Notes under the pieces: model-generated
Told to the model about the DNA's origin: nothing
What the model saw: the letters and a program-made list of their open reading frames with translations, nothing else
The model's database searches: none
Source of the DNA: Streptomyces venezuelae
GTDB lineage: Bacteria; Actinomycetota; Actinomycetes; Streptomycetales; Streptomycetaceae
Reading direction: 5' to 3'
Assembly (NCBI RefSeq): GCF_008642335.1
Contig: NZ_CP029191.1
Span: 62,001-126,000 of the forward strand
Length of the DNA: 64,000 bases
Translations under genes and position numbers: made by a program
In this document: positions 16,941 to 26,403 of the stretch, in pieces
Position numbering within the stretch: the stretch's first letter is position 1
Layout: each line of letters opens with the position of its first letter

Positions 16941-17435
16941 TCAAGAGGCGGGCGAGGCGGGGCGGGTGGCGTAGCGGCTCATGGTGGCCAGGCTGTCGGC
17001 GGGGGTCGGGGGCCGGCCCTCGGCGAGCGTGTCGCGCAGGTCGCGGAAGTACTGCACGTACAGGTCCGGGGTGAAGACGCTGAGCATGCGGGCCGGCTGG
17101 GCGCCGGGGTTGGCGAAGGTGTGCGGCGCACCGGCCGGCACCATCACGAACGTGCCGGGGCCGGCGTCGTGCTCCTCCCGCCCGACGGTGAACCGCACCG
17201 TGCCCGCCAGCACGTAGAAGCCCTCGTCGTGCTGGGCGTGGCGGTGCTGCGGGGGGCCGGGGGTGTGCGGGGCGAGGACGGACTCGGTCAGGCCCAGGCG
17301 GTGTTCGGTGTTGCTGCCGTCCTCCAGGACGCGCATGCGGGTGGTGCCCAGGGTGAGTGTCTCCCCCTCGCCGGGGCGGACCACCGATACGGCGGGGGCG
17401 TCGGTCGTGGGGGCGGGCTGTGTCTCGTCGGTCAT
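16941..17435 (-). CDS. Cupin-domain protein
   Basis: The product is 164 aa, ATG 17435. Cupin motif 1 is visible as PPQHRHAQHDEGFYVLAGTVRF and motif 2 as MVPAGAPHTFANPG, giving the metal-binding His/Glu set. It may be a quercetin-dioxygenase-like enzyme or a small-molecule-binding protein. It is divergent from the LysR regulator, whose operator box lies in the shared promoter, so it is the likely target. Confidence 0.88.
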   Translation of the reverse strand: MTDETQPAPTTDAPAVSVVRPGEGETLTLGTTRMRVLEDGSNTEHRLGLTESVLAPHTPGPPQHRHAQHDEGFYVLAGTVRFTVGREEHDAGPGTFVMVPAGAPHTFANPGAQPARMLSVFTPDLYVQYFRDLRDTLAEGRPPTPADSLATMSRYATRPASPAS

Positions 17436-17489
17436 GACCCGATGGGACCGCGCGGGGGCGGCGGGCGTCCAAGACCTGTTCCGTGGGCC

Positions 17490-17508
17490 CGATACCGGCT
17501 GGGTATCG
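17490..17508. promoter_or_regulatory. LysR-type operator, CGATACC-N5-GGTATCG
   Basis: A perfect inverted repeat containing ATAC-N7-GTAT, the classical LysR box. It is 8 bp before the LysR start codon and in the cupin/LysR divergent promoter, as expected for an autoregulatory site. Confidence 0.75.
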
Positions 17509-17515
17509 TGGCGGG

Positions 17516-18406
17516 ATGGAGCTGCGGACGTTGCGGTACTTCGTGGCGGTCGCCGAGGAACTCCACTTCGGGCGGGCGGCCGTGCGGCTGCACATCAGCC
17601 AGCCGCCGCTGAGCCGGGCCGTCAAAGGGCTGGAGGCGGAGGTCGGCGCGGTGCTGCTGGTGCGCTCGCCGGCCGGCGTCACGCTCACCGCGGCCGGCGC
17701 GGTGCTCCTGGAGGAGGCGCGCGCCCTGCTGGAGCGGGCCGCGCTGGCGCGCGAGCGGGTGGCCGCCGCGGCCGGGCCCGGGGCCGTCACCGTCGGGGTG
17801 CTGGGCGACGGCGCCGACGCGGGGCTGAGCCGGCTGGCCGCCGCCTTCCGCCGCCGGCATCCGGGCGTGGAGGTACGCGTCCGGGAGGCCGATCTGAGCG
17901 ATCCCACCTGCGGGCTGCACGCCGGCCGCGTCGATGTCGCGCTGACGCGCGGGCCCTTCCAGGAGACCGGGCTCTCGGTCCGCACGCTGCGCACCGACGC
18001 CGTGGGGGTACTGCTGCGCGCCGACGACCCGCTGGCCCGCCGCGCGAGCCTGCGCCTGGCCGACCTCGCGGGGCGGCGCTGGTTCCGCTTCCCGCCGGGC
18101 ACCGACCCGCTGTGGCAGTCCTACTGGGGCGGCGGAGTGCGGCGTGAGGGGCTGGTGGTGCGGGCGGTGGTGGAGTGCCGGCAGGCCGTGCTGTGGAACG
18201 GCACGCTCGGCATGACCCTTTTGGACCACCCGCCCTCCCCCGGCCTGGTGGTGATCCCCCTGAACGACATGCCGCCCAGCCCGCTGGTGGCGGCGTGGAG
18301 CACGGGCAACGCGGACGTCCTGGTCCGCTCCTTCGTACGCGCCGCAACCGGCCTCCACCGGGGGCGGGGGCGGGGGGCGGTGGACGCGCGGCCCGGCGGC
18401 GGGTAG
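17516..18406 (+). CDS. LysR-family transcriptional regulator
   Basis: The product is 296 aa. ATG 17516 (MELRTLRYFVAVAEELHFGRAA) begins the canonical winged HTH (residues 1-60, including LHISQPPLSRAVKGLE); an in-frame GTG at 17483 would cover the operator. Residues about 90-285 form the periplasmic-binding-like effector domain. It probably controls the divergent cupin gene and itself. The Gly/Arg-rich end is not part of the family. Confidence 0.9.
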   Translation: MELRTLRYFVAVAEELHFGRAAVRLHISQPPLSRAVKGLEAEVGAVLLVRSPAGVTLTAAGAVLLEEARALLERAALARERVAAAAGPGAVTVGVLGDGADAGLSRLAAAFRRRHPGVEVRVREADLSDPTCGLHAGRVDVALTRGPFQETGLSVRTLRTDAVGVLLRADDPLARRASLRLADLAGRRWFRFPPGTDPLWQSYWGGGVRREGLVVRAVVECRQAVLWNGTLGMTLLDHPPSPGLVVIPLNDMPPSPLVAAWSTGNADVLVRSFVRAATGLHRGRGRGAVDARPGGG

Positions 18407-18545
18407 CCGCGGGGCCGACTCGCGGGCGGCGGGGCGGTTGTGGCGCGGGGCGGTGCCGCGGAGCGAGGGGCCCGGTCCTGCGGTGTGGTGGGGCGGTTTC
18501 GCGGGGCTGCGGGGGCACTTGACGGGGCTGGGTAGGGTCTGGGAC

Positions 18546-18860
18546 ATGGGGATGAGCCGCCGTAGTCAGGCCGAGCGGGATGCGATGACCGTGGAGATCG
18601 GTTACGCGCTGCTCAGCGCCTGCTTCCTGGGCGCCGTCGTGTTCGGGGTGATCGCCGGCCCGGCCGCGGTGTGGCGGCTCCCCTCCGGCGCCGAGAGGCT
18701 GCTGGTGGTCGCGGGCGCCGCGCTCGGCACGGTGCTCGGGGTGCTGCGGGTGGTGCACGTGCTGTGGCGGTACGCCGGAGCCCCCCGCCCCGACTCCGGC
18801 CCCGGCCCCGGCTCCGGCTCCGGCTCCGGCCCCGGCTCCGGCTCCGGCTCGACGGACTGA
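18546..18860 (+). CDS. DUF6332-like small membrane protein
   Basis: The product is 104 aa. The N-terminus 'MSRRSQAERDAMTVEIGYAL' is followed by two transmembrane helices (ACFLGAVVFGVIAGPAAVW and LLVVAGAALGTVLGVL), then a Gly/Ser/Pro repetitive tail encoded by GGCTCC/GGCCCC repeats. Function unknown. The family is restricted to streptomycetes as far as I recall. Confidence 0.7.
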   Translation: MGMSRRSQAERDAMTVEIGYALLSACFLGAVVFGVIAGPAAVWRLPSGAERLLVVAGAALGTVLGVLRVVHVLWRYAGAPRPDSGPGPGSGSGSGPGSGSGSTD

Positions 18861-18999
18861 CCCCGCCGCTCCCCCGGTCTGCCTTCCGGTCTTCGGCCCG
18901 GCGCGGAGCGGTTCGGCATGCCGGAACGTGTGTCCTGTCCCAGGCTGGAGGGGCTGATACCGGGACGGACCCACCTTCGGGACGAGGGAGCAGAGCGCC

Positions 19000-19563
19000 A
19001 TGGGGACCGATGTGTTCCATTCGGAAGTGCCCCTGCGGGTGAACGGCAGGCCCCACAGCCCTGTCGTCGATCACCGGGCGACGCTGCTGGACGTCCTGCG
19101 GGAGCAGCTGGACCTCACCGGCGCCAAGAAGGGCTGTGACCACGGCCAGTGCGGTGCCTGCACCGTCCTGGTGGACGGGCGCCGGGCCAACAGCTGTCTG
19201 CTGCTGGCGGTCGCCGTCGAGGGGTGTGACATCACCACCGTCGAGGGGCTGCGCGGCGCGGAGGACGGCCCCCCGCATCCCCTGCAGCGGGCCTTCGTGG
19301 AGCGTGACGCCTTCCAGTGCGGGTACTGCACGCCGGGGCAGCTGTGTTCGGCCCTCGGCATGCTGGCCGAGGCCCGGGCGGGCCATGCCTCGCACGTGAC
19401 GGACCCCCAGGTGAAGGGCGGTGAGCCGGTGCCACTGAGCCGGCAGGAGATCCAGGAGCGGCTCAGCGGCAACCTGTGCCGGTGCGGCGCCTATCCGCGC
19501 ATCGTCGAGGCCGTCCAGGACACGGCCGCCGCCGGCGATGTCGAAGGAGGCGGGGTGCGGTGA
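19000..19563 (+). CDS. Molybdenum hydroxylase, 2Fe-2S subunit (YagT/CoxS-like)
   Basis: The product is 187 aa. ATG 19000 follows GAGGGAG. The plant-type 2Fe-2S site is CDHGQCGACTVLVDGRRANSC and the second site is CGYCTPGQ...CRCGAYPRI. A roughly 20-residue insert (HVTDPQVKGGEPVPLSR) lies between the two sites' domains. The next gene overlaps by four bases. Together the three genes encode an aldehyde- or xanthine-oxidase-family enzyme that hydroxylates carbon with water. Confidence 0.93.
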   Translation: MGTDVFHSEVPLRVNGRPHSPVVDHRATLLDVLREQLDLTGAKKGCDHGQCGACTVLVDGRRANSCLLLAVAVEGCDITTVEGLRGAEDGPPHPLQRAFVERDAFQCGYCTPGQLCSALGMLAEARAGHASHVTDPQVKGGEPVPLSRQEIQERLSGNLCRCGAYPRIVEAVQDTAAAGDVEGGGVR

Positions 19564-20579
19564 AGTCCTTCCGGTATGTGCGCGCCCACAGCGTCGAGGA
19601 GGCCACCGCGGCACACGCCGGCCGGGCCACCTCCCGCTACCTGGGCGGCGGGACCAACCTCGTCGACCTGATGAAGCTGGGCGTGGAGCGGCCGCGGACG
19701 CTGATCGACGTGAGCCGGCTGCCGCTGGACGACGTGGCGGAACTGGCCGACGGGTCCCTGCGCGTGGGCGCGACGGTGCGCAACAGCGACCTGGCCGCCC
19801 ACCCGCTGGTCCGCGCCCGCCACCCCGTGCTGTCCCAGGCGCTGCTCGCCGGCGCCTCGGGCCAGCTGCGCAACATGGCCACCACCGGCGGCAACCTCCT
19901 CCAGCGCACCCGCTGCCCCTACTTCCAGGACGTGGCCAAGCCGTGCAACAAGCGCGAGCCCGGCTCGGGCTGCGCCGCCCGGGAGGGGGTGCACCGCGAC
20001 CACGCGGTGCTGGGGCACTCCGCGCAGTGCATCGCCACCCACCCCTCCGACATGGCCGTCGCGCTGGCCGCGCTGGACGCGCAGGTGGAGCTGCAGGGGG
20101 TGCGCGGGACGCGGACGGTGCCGGCCGCCGACTTCCACCGGCTGCCGGGCGACCGGCCGCAGACCGACACCGAGATCGCCCACGGCGAGCTGATCACCGC
20201 GGTGCTGCTCCCGCCGCCGGCGCCGGGCACCGTCTCGGCCTACCGCAAGGCACGCGACCGTGCCTCCTACGCCTTCGCCCTGGCCTCGGTGGCCGTGGTC
20301 GTGGCCGTGCGGGAGGAGACCGTGCACGAGGTGCGGATCGCCTTCGGCGGGCTGGCCCACCGGCCCTGGCGGGCGCGGCGCGCCGAGGAGGCGCTGCGCG
20401 GCGCCGCGCCGGGCGGCGAGGCGTTTAAGCGGGCGCTGGACGCCGAGCTGGCGGCGGCCGAGCCGCTGCGCGACAACGCCTTCAAGGTGCCGCTGGCCCG
20501 CAATCTGGCCTGCGACGTCCTGCGCCGCCTGACCCGCCCGGACGCCGACGCCGACGCGGGCGCGGGCGCCACGCCCTGA
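19560..20579 (+). CDS. Molybdenum hydroxylase, FAD subunit (YagS/CoxM-like)
   Basis: The product is 339 aa. GTG 19560 overlaps the upstream stop (GTGA) with AAGGAGG before it. FAD-binding segments YLGGGTNLVDLMKLGVERP and ATTGGNLLQRTRCPYF are clear, and the CO_deh_flav_C domain occupies the last 110 residues. The CNKREPGSGC segment resembles the 4Fe-4S loop of the PaoB/YagS group, pointing to the PaoABC-type periplasmic aldehyde oxidoreductases rather than xanthine dehydrogenase. Confidence 0.9.
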   Translation: MKSFRYVRAHSVEEATAAHAGRATSRYLGGGTNLVDLMKLGVERPRTLIDVSRLPLDDVAELADGSLRVGATVRNSDLAAHPLVRARHPVLSQALLAGASGQLRNMATTGGNLLQRTRCPYFQDVAKPCNKREPGSGCAAREGVHRDHAVLGHSAQCIATHPSDMAVALAALDAQVELQGVRGTRTVPAADFHRLPGDRPQTDTEIAHGELITAVLLPPPAPGTVSAYRKARDRASYAFALASVAVVVAVREETVHEVRIAFGGLAHRPWRARRAEEALRGAAPGGEAFKRALDAELAAAEPLRDNAFKVPLARNLACDVLRRLTRPDADADAGAGATP

Positions 20580-20648
20580 GCGGACGGTCCCGCCCGCCCG
20601 CCGCCCCCTTCCTTTCGTACGTACGTATCGCCTGCAGGGAGAGACACC

Positions 20649-22745
20649 ATGCCGCAGACCGCCGACGCGCAGGGAGCGGACCTCGAGCGCCGGGAGGGCA
20701 CCGACAAGGTGCTCGGCAGCGCCCGCTACGCCGCCGAGCACACCCCTGAGGGCTGCGCGTACGCGTGGCCGGTCGCGGCCACCGCGGCGCGCGGCGAGGT
20801 GGCCGCCCTGGACGACGCGGCGGCGCTGGCGCTGCCCGGCGTGGTGGGCGTACTGCACCACAAGAACGCGCCGCGCCTGGCCGAGCCGGACGACGCCACC
20901 CTGGCCCTGCTGCAGGACGCCCGGGTGCCGCACCGCGGCTGGTACGTGGCGCTGGTGGTCGCCGACACCCTGGAGGCGGCCCGCGAGGGCGCGGCCGCCG
21001 TCGAGGTCACCTACGCCACCGAGCCGCACGATGTCACCCTGCGGGCCGAGCACCCCGACGCGTATGTGCCCAAGGACTCCGACGGGACCTCGGGCGAGCA
21101 CGTGCGCGGCGACGCGGAGGCGGCGTTCGCGGCCGCGCCGGTGCGGGTGGACACCGGCTACCGGGTGCCGCCGCTGCACAACCACCCCATGGAGCCGCAC
21201 GCGGCCACCGCCCACTGGCGGGACGGGCATCTGAGCGTGTACGACTCCAGCCAGGGCGCCACCACCGTGCGCGACACGCTGGCCGGCCTGTTCGGGCTGC
21301 GCAAGGAGCAGGTGACGGTCGTCTCCGAGCACGTGGGCGGCGGCTTCGGGTCCAAGGGCACGCCCCGCCCGCACGTGGTGCTGGCCGCCATGGCCGCCCG
21401 CGTCACCGGCCGCCCGGTCAAAATCGCCCTGCCCCGGCGGCAGTTGCCCGCCGTGGTGGGGCACCGCGCGCCGACCCTGCACCGGGTGCGGCTGGGCGCA
21501 GCAGCGGACGGCACGCTCACCTCGGTGATCCACGAGGTGACCGCGCACACCTCGCGCATCAAGGAGTTCATGGAGACCGGGGCGGCCGCCACCCGCGTCA
21601 TGTATCCCTCGCGGCACGCGCGCACCACGCACCGGGCGGTGCCGCTGGATGTGCCCAGCCCGTCCTGGATGCGGGCCCCGGGCGAGGCGCCGGGCATGTA
21701 CGCGCTGGAGTCGGCGATGGACGAACTCGCCCAGGCGCTGGACATCGACCCCATCGAGCTGCGGCTGCGCAACGACACCGGGCACGAGCCGGACAGCGGC
21801 AAGCCCTTCAGCAGCCGGCACCTGGCGCAGTGCCTGCAAGAGGGGGCGCGCCGCTTCGGCTGGGCGGAGCGCGACCCGCGCCCGCGCACCCGCCGGGAGG
21901 GGCCGCTGCTGGTGGGCAGCGGGGTGGCGGCGGCGACCTATCCGGTCGTGGTCGCGCCCTCCCGGGCCGGCGTGCAGGCCTGCCCGGACGGCACGTTCGT
22001 GGTGCGGATCAACGCCACCGACATCGGGACCGGGGCGCGCACGGTGCTCGCGCAGGTCGCCGCGGACGCGCTGGGCGTGCCGGTGGAGCGGGTGGGCACC
22101 GAGATCGGCAGCAGCGACCTGCCCTCGGCGCCGCTGGCCGGCGGCTCCTCGGGCACGGCCTCATGGGGGTGGGCGGTGCACGAGGCGTGCACCGCGCTGG
22201 CCAAACGCCTGGCCGAGCAGCGCGGGCAGCAGCTGCCGCCGGAGGGGGTCAGCGCCACGGCCGACACGGCGGGGCGGGCCGACGCGGACAGCGACTACGC
22301 GCGGCACGCGTTCGGCGCGCACTTCGCCGAGGTCACGGTGGACACGGTCTCCGGCGAGGTACGGGTACGGCGCCTGCTCGGCGTCTACGCCGCCGGGCGC
22401 ATCCTCAACTCCCGTACCGCCCGCTCGCAGTTCGTCGGCGCGATGACGATGGGGCTGGGGATGGCGCTGATGGAGAACAGCACGATGGATGCCGCCTTCG
22501 GGGACTTCGCGGAGAACGACCTGGCCTCCTACCACGTGCCGGCGCACGCGGATGTGCCGCACATCGAGGCGCACTGGATCGAGGAGGACGATCCGCACCT
22601 CAACCCGATGGGCAGCAAGGGCATCGGCGAGATCGGCATCGTGGGAACGGCCGCGGCGATCGGCAACGCGGTGCACCACGCGACGGGGGTCCGCCTACGG
22701 GAACTCCCCCTGACCCCCGACCGGGTGCTCACCCACGCCCTGTAG
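20649..22745 (+). CDS. Molybdenum hydroxylase, molybdopterin subunit (YagR/PaoC-like aldehyde oxidoreductase)
   Basis: The product is 698 aa; ATG 20649 behind GGGAGAG. The Mo-site motif GGGFGSKG is present, as are SPSWMRAPGEAPGMYALESAMDELA (shown in part) and the active-site glutamate region GSKGIGEIGIVG near the C-terminus. It oxidises an aldehyde or N-heterocycle with the two upstream subunits. The gap before it (69 bp) contains CGTACGTACGTA. No molybdenum-insertion chaperone (XdhC/PaoD) is adjacent. Confidence 0.92.
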   Translation: MPQTADAQGADLERREGTDKVLGSARYAAEHTPEGCAYAWPVAATAARGEVAALDDAAALALPGVVGVLHHKNAPRLAEPDDATLALLQDARVPHRGWYVALVVADTLEAAREGAAAVEVTYATEPHDVTLRAEHPDAYVPKDSDGTSGEHVRGDAEAAFAAAPVRVDTGYRVPPLHNHPMEPHAATAHWRDGHLSVYDSSQGATTVRDTLAGLFGLRKEQVTVVSEHVGGGFGSKGTPRPHVVLAAMAARVTGRPVKIALPRRQLPAVVGHRAPTLHRVRLGAAADGTLTSVIHEVTAHTSRIKEFMETGAAATRVMYPSRHARTTHRAVPLDVPSPSWMRAPGEAPGMYALESAMDELAQALDIDPIELRLRNDTGHEPDSGKPFSSRHLAQCLQEGARRFGWAERDPRPRTRREGPLLVGSGVAAATYPVVVAPSRAGVQACPDGTFVVRINATDIGTGARTVLAQVAADALGVPVERVGTEIGSSDLPSAPLAGGSSGTASWGWAVHEACTALAKRLAEQRGQQLPPEGVSATADTAGRADADSDYARHAFGAHFAEVTVDTVSGEVRVRRLLGVYAAGRILNSRTARSQFVGAMTMGLGMALMENSTMDAAFGDFAENDLASYHVPAHADVPHIEAHWIEEDDPHLNPMGSKGIGEIGIVGTAAAIGNAVHHATGVRLRELPLTPDRVLTHAL

Positions 22746-22776
22746 CCACCCGCCGCTCGACTCAACTCAGCTCAGC

Positions 22777-23808
22777 TCAAGCGGTGGTGCGGGCGCGGCT
22801 TTCGCGGGTCCAGGACAGGACCTCGGGCGCGGTCCAGGTGGTCACCACGCGTTCGGCGGGCACCTTGCACTCCTCGGCCCGCGCGCAGCCGATGATCTGC
22901 CAGTCGAGCTGGCCGGGCGCGTGGGCGTCGGTGTCGACGGCGAACAGCGTGCCGGCCGCCACCGCCTGGCGCAGCAGGCGGCGCGGCGGGTCGAGGCGTT
23001 CGGGACGGCTGTTGATCTCCACGGCGGTGCGGGCGGCCGCGCAGGCGGCGAAGACCTCCGCCGCGTCGAACTGTGACTCGGGGCGGCCGCGGCCGGTGAC
23101 CAGGCGGCCGGTGCAGTGGCCCAGGACGTCGGCGCGGGGGTTGCTCACCGCGGCGACCAGGCGGCGGGTCATCGCGGCGGCGTCCATGCGCAGTTTGGAG
23201 TGGACGGAGACGACCACGACGTCCAGGCGGTCCAGCAGGTCGGGTTCCTGGTCCAGGGAGCCGTCGTCGAGGATGTCGCACTCGATGCCGGTCAGCAGCC
23301 GGAAGGGCGCCCACTGCTCGTTGAGGGCGGCCACCACCTCCAGCTGGTCGCGCAGCCGCTCGGGCGACAGGCCGCGGGCGATCGTCAGGCGGGGCGAGTG
23401 GTCGGTGAGCACGGCCCATTCGTGGCCGATCTCGCGGGCGGCGCGGCCCATCGCCTCGATGGGGCTGCCGCCGTCGGACCAGTCGGAGTGCAGATGGCAG
23501 TCGCCGCGCAGCAGGGCCCGCAGCCGGCTGCCGGCGCCCTCGGCCAGCGGCGCGCGGGCCTCCTCCTCCAGGCGCTGCAGATAGCCGGGCATGGTGCCGG
23601 CCAGCGCCTCGCGGATCACGCCTGCGGTCTTGGGCCCGATCCCCTTGAGGGACTCCAGGGACCCGTCCCCTGCGCGGCGCTCCAGCTCCGGGCCCGCAAG
23701 GTTCCCGATCACCTCGGCGGCGGTACGAAAGGCCCGCACCCGGTAGGTGGGGGCACGCCCCCGCTCCAGAAGGAAGGCAATGCGCTCCAGCGCCTCCACG
23801 GGCTCCAT
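22777..23808 (-). CDS. PHP-domain phosphoesterase with helix-hairpin-helix (DNA polymerase X C-terminal-like)
   Basis: The product is 343 aa, ATG 23808. Residues 1-85 contain helix-hairpin-helix motifs (SLESLKGIGPKTAGVIREAL), then a PHP domain begins with DCHLHSDWSDG and continues with LTDHSPR, GIECDIL and DTDAHAP, which supply the metal ligands. This is the nuclease half of bacterial PolX without the polymerase. A DNA-repair or phosphoesterase role is likely. Confidence 0.88.
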   Translation of the reverse strand: MEPVEALERIAFLLERGRAPTYRVRAFRTAAEVIGNLAGPELERRAGDGSLESLKGIGPKTAGVIREALAGTMPGYLQRLEEEARAPLAEGAGSRLRALLRGDCHLHSDWSDGGSPIEAMGRAAREIGHEWAVLTDHSPRLTIARGLSPERLRDQLEVVAALNEQWAPFRLLTGIECDILDDGSLDQEPDLLDRLDVVVVSVHSKLRMDAAAMTRRLVAAVSNPRADVLGHCTGRLVTGRGRPESQFDAAEVFAACAAARTAVEINSRPERLDPPRRLLRQAVAAGTLFAVDTDAHAPGQLDWQIIGCARAEECKVPAERVVTTWTAPEVLSWTRESRARTTA

Positions 23809-23899
23809 GACACCTCCGGCCGGGCGGTACGCAGCGGTACGCAGGGATGGGTGGGTTCCAGCGTCGCGCAGGCGCCGGGGGGCGGCACGGCGGGGCTGG

Positions 23900-24775
23900 T
23901 CAGTCAGGTGGGGGGTGGGCGGTGTGGGCGGCGTGGGCGCCGGGGCCCAGGGGGCCGGTTTGGGGGATGGGGCGGTGGTGGGGGCGGGTGCGGGCCAGGC
24001 GGGTGATCAGGGGTGGCAGCAGGCCGCGGCCGGCCTGGGCCAGGCGGGTCCAGGCCGGGACGTAGACGGCGGTGCGGCGGTGTTCGATGGCGTCGGCCAG
24101 GCGGGCGGCCACCGGCGGCAGGGGGCGGATGCGGCGGGCCGGGGGCGGCAGCAGGGCGCGCGGCTCGCGCAGTGCGGCGTGGGCGTCCACCTGGGCCAGC
24201 ATGTCGGTCTCCAGCCAGTTGAGGTAGGCGATGCCCACCGCGACGCCGAGGTGGGCGGTCTCGGCGCGCAGCGCGTGGGTGAAGGCCTCCACGCCGGCCT
24301 TGGAGGCGCAGTAGGCGCTCAGCATCGGCACGGCGCCCAGCGCGGCCAGGGAGGCGATCTGCAGGTGGTAGCCGCGGGTGCGCAGCAGGTCGGGCAGGAA
24401 GGCCTGGGCGGTCAGGGCGCTGCCGGTCAGGTTCACCTCGATCACCCGGCGCCAGGAGTGCGGGTCGGCGCTCTGCAGGGGGCCGGCCTGGGCGATGCCG
24501 GCGTTGGCGACGACGACGGAGGGCGCTCCCAGGCGGGCGCGCACGGTGCGGGCCGCGGCGTGCAGGGCGGCGGGGTCGGTGACGTCGACGGGCAGGGCCA
24601 GGGCGGGCGTGGGCAGGGTGGCCGCGACCTGTTCCAGCGCGTGCGGCTCCAGGCCCAGCAGGGCGATGCGGGCGTCGCGGCGGGCCAGTTCGCGGGCGAG
24701 GGCGGCGCCCAGGCCGCGGGCGGCGCCGGTCACCACGACGGTGCGGCCGCTGAGCGGGCCGGGGCCGGCTTTCAC
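23900..24775 (-). CDS. SDR family oxidoreductase with C-terminal extension
   Basis: The product is 291 aa, GTG 24775 overlapping the preceding stop by four bases. Motifs are TGAARGLG, NAG (VVANAGIAQ) and YCASK. The C-terminal about 50 residues are basic and Pro/His-rich. It forms a coupled operon with the flavoprotein and SRPBCC genes upstream; such sets act on membrane lipids or carotenoid-like substrates. Substrate unknown. Confidence 0.85.
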   Translation of the reverse strand: MKAGPGPLSGRTVVVTGAARGLGAALARELARRDARIALLGLEPHALEQVAATLPTPALALPVDVTDPAALHAAARTVRARLGAPSVVVANAGIAQAGPLQSADPHSWRRVIEVNLTGSALTAQAFLPDLLRTRGYHLQIASLAALGAVPMLSAYCASKAGVEAFTHALRAETAHLGVAVGIAYLNWLETDMLAQVDAHAALREPRALLPPPARRIRPLPPVAARLADAIEHRRTAVYVPAWTRLAQAGRGLLPPLITRLARTRPHHRPIPQTGPLGPGAHAAHTAHPPPD

Positions 24776-26403
24776 GGGCGGGGCGGGGGTGGGGTGCCGG
24801 TGCGGTCGCGTCGGGTGAGGTGGCGTTGGGTGCGGGTCAGCGGGAAGGGCAGGCGGCGGCGCAGCGCGGCGCGGGCCGCGTTGGCGCCGGGGGCGCCGTG
24901 GACGCCGCCGCCGGGGTGGGCGGCGGCGGAGGCCAGGTAGAGGCCCGCCAGGGGGGTTTCGGGGCGGCCGGTGCCCGGCACGGGGCGGAAGAACAGCTGC
25001 TGGTGCAGGGAGGTGGTGCCGCCGTTGAGGGCGCCGGCGTGCAGGTTGCGGTCCAGGGCCTGCAGGGTGGGCGGGGCCAGGATGCGGCGGGCCCGGATCA
25101 GGCTGCGGAAACCGGGGGCGAAGCGTTCGACCTGCTGCTCCATGCGGTCGGCCATCCGCTCCTGCTCGGCGGCCCGCCAGGCGCCGGTGATGCCCTCCTC
25201 GCCGGCGTCGGCGCGGATGTCCTGGGGGACGTGGGTGTAGGCCCAGGCGGACTCGGTGCCGGCCGGTGAGCGGGTGGCGTCCGAGGTGGTCATCTGGCCG
25301 AAGAGGAGGAAGGGCCGGTCGGGTACCTGGTGCATGGCCAGCTGGGCGGCGAAGCGGGTGAGTTCGTCGACGCCGTCGGCCAGGTGGACGGTGCCCGCCC
25401 CGGCCGCCTCCTTGGCCTGCCAGGGCACCGGGCCGTCCAGCGCCCAGTCGACCTTGAAGGTGGCGAAGTCCCACTGGAAGCGGCCAAGGTCGGCAAGGAG
25501 CTGGTCGGGCAGGTGCTGGGGGGCGATGAGGTCGCCGTACAGGGCGGGCAGCGAGACGTCGGCCAGGACGGCGCGGGTGGCGGGCACGGTTTCGCCGTCG
25601 GCGGTGCGCACGGCGACCGCGCGCCCGTCGCGGACGATGATCTGTTCGGCGCGGCGGCCGCAGTGCACCGCCGCGCCGCGCGCCTCAAGGCGCCGGGTCA
25701 GGGCGGCGGTCAGGGCGCCGGCGCCGCCCACCGGGACGGGGAAGCCGTAGCTCTGGCCGAGCATCGCCATGAGCCAGCCGAAGCCGCCGCTGCCGGCCGC
25801 CTCGGGGGCCAGGTCGGCGTGCAGGGCGTTGCCGGCCAGCAGGAGCCGGCCGCCCTCGCCGGTGAACTCCTCCTCGCCCAGGCGGCGTACCGGCAGCAGC
25901 AGGGTGCGGGCCATGCGCAGCGCGCCGGCGGTCTTGAGGCGGTAGGCCAGCTTGGCGGTGGCCTTCACCGGCGGGAAGGGGGTGAACAGGGCGTCCAGCA
26001 GGGCGGGGCGGATGTCGTCCCATATCGCGTGCAGGCGCTCCCAGGCGGCGCCGTCGCCCGGGGCGAAGGCGTCCAGGGAGGCGGCGGTGGCCTGCGGGCT
26101 GCGGTCCAGGACGGCGCAGCGGCCGTCGCTCAGGGGGTGGGCCACCACGTGCGGGGCGTGGCTCCAGCGCAGTCCGTGCTCGTGCAGGCGCAGCCGCCGC
26201 AGGACCGGCGAGGCGGCCGCCAGCGGGTAGAAGGAGCTGCACAGGTCGTTGACGAAGTCGGGGTGCACGCCCCGGTCGTGGCGCACGGCGCCGCCCGGCT
26301 CGGCCTGTTCCTCCAGGACGGTGACGCTCCAGCCGGCGTCGGCCAGGAGGTTGGCGGCGACCAGACCGTTGGGGCCGGCGCCGATGACGACGGCGTCAGG
26401 CAT
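24772..26403 (-). CDS. Phytoene-desaturase-like NAD(P)/FAD oxidoreductase
   Basis: The product is 543 aa, ATG 26403. The N-terminal VIGAGPNGLVAANLLADAGW and the C-terminal GGGVHGAPGANAARAAL are hallmarks of the CrtI/PDH amine-oxidase-like group. Many actinobacterial members of unknown substrate share this 'PNGL' version. The start overlaps the end of the SRPBCC gene by 8 bp. No carotenoid synthase is present, so I would not call it a desaturase of phytoene. Confidence 0.85.
   Translation of the reverse strand: MPDAVVIGAGPNGLVAANLLADAGWSVTVLEEQAEPGGAVRHDRGVHPDFVNDLCSSFYPLAAASPVLRRLRLHEHGLRWSHAPHVVAHPLSDGRCAVLDRSPQATAASLDAFAPGDGAAWERLHAIWDDIRPALLDALFTPFPPVKATAKLAYRLKTAGALRMARTLLLPVRRLGEEEFTGEGGRLLLAGNALHADLAPEAAGSGGFGWLMAMLGQSYGFPVPVGGAGALTAALTRRLEARGAAVHCGRRAEQIIVRDGRAVAVRTADGETVPATRAVLADVSLPALYGDLIAPQHLPDQLLADLGRFQWDFATFKVDWALDGPVPWQAKEAAGAGTVHLADGVDELTRFAAQLAMHQVPDRPFLLFGQMTTSDATRSPAGTESAWAYTHVPQDIRADAGEEGITGAWRAAEQERMADRMEQQVERFAPGFRSLIRARRILAPPTLQALDRNLHAGALNGGTTSLHQQLFFRPVPGTGRPETPLAGLYLASAAAHPGGGVHGAPGANAARAALRRRLPFPLTRTQRHLTRRDRTGTPPPPRP

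Noticed and set aside
20765..23584. 939-aa plus-strand ORF
   Set aside because: Out-of-frame reading of the molybdopterin subunit gene continuing into the antisense of the PHP gene.
24772..26403. Carotenoid cluster
   Set aside because: The flavoprotein resembles phytoene desaturases but no phytoene synthase or cyclase is present, and the window's only prenyl synthase lies 30 kb away in the phz region.
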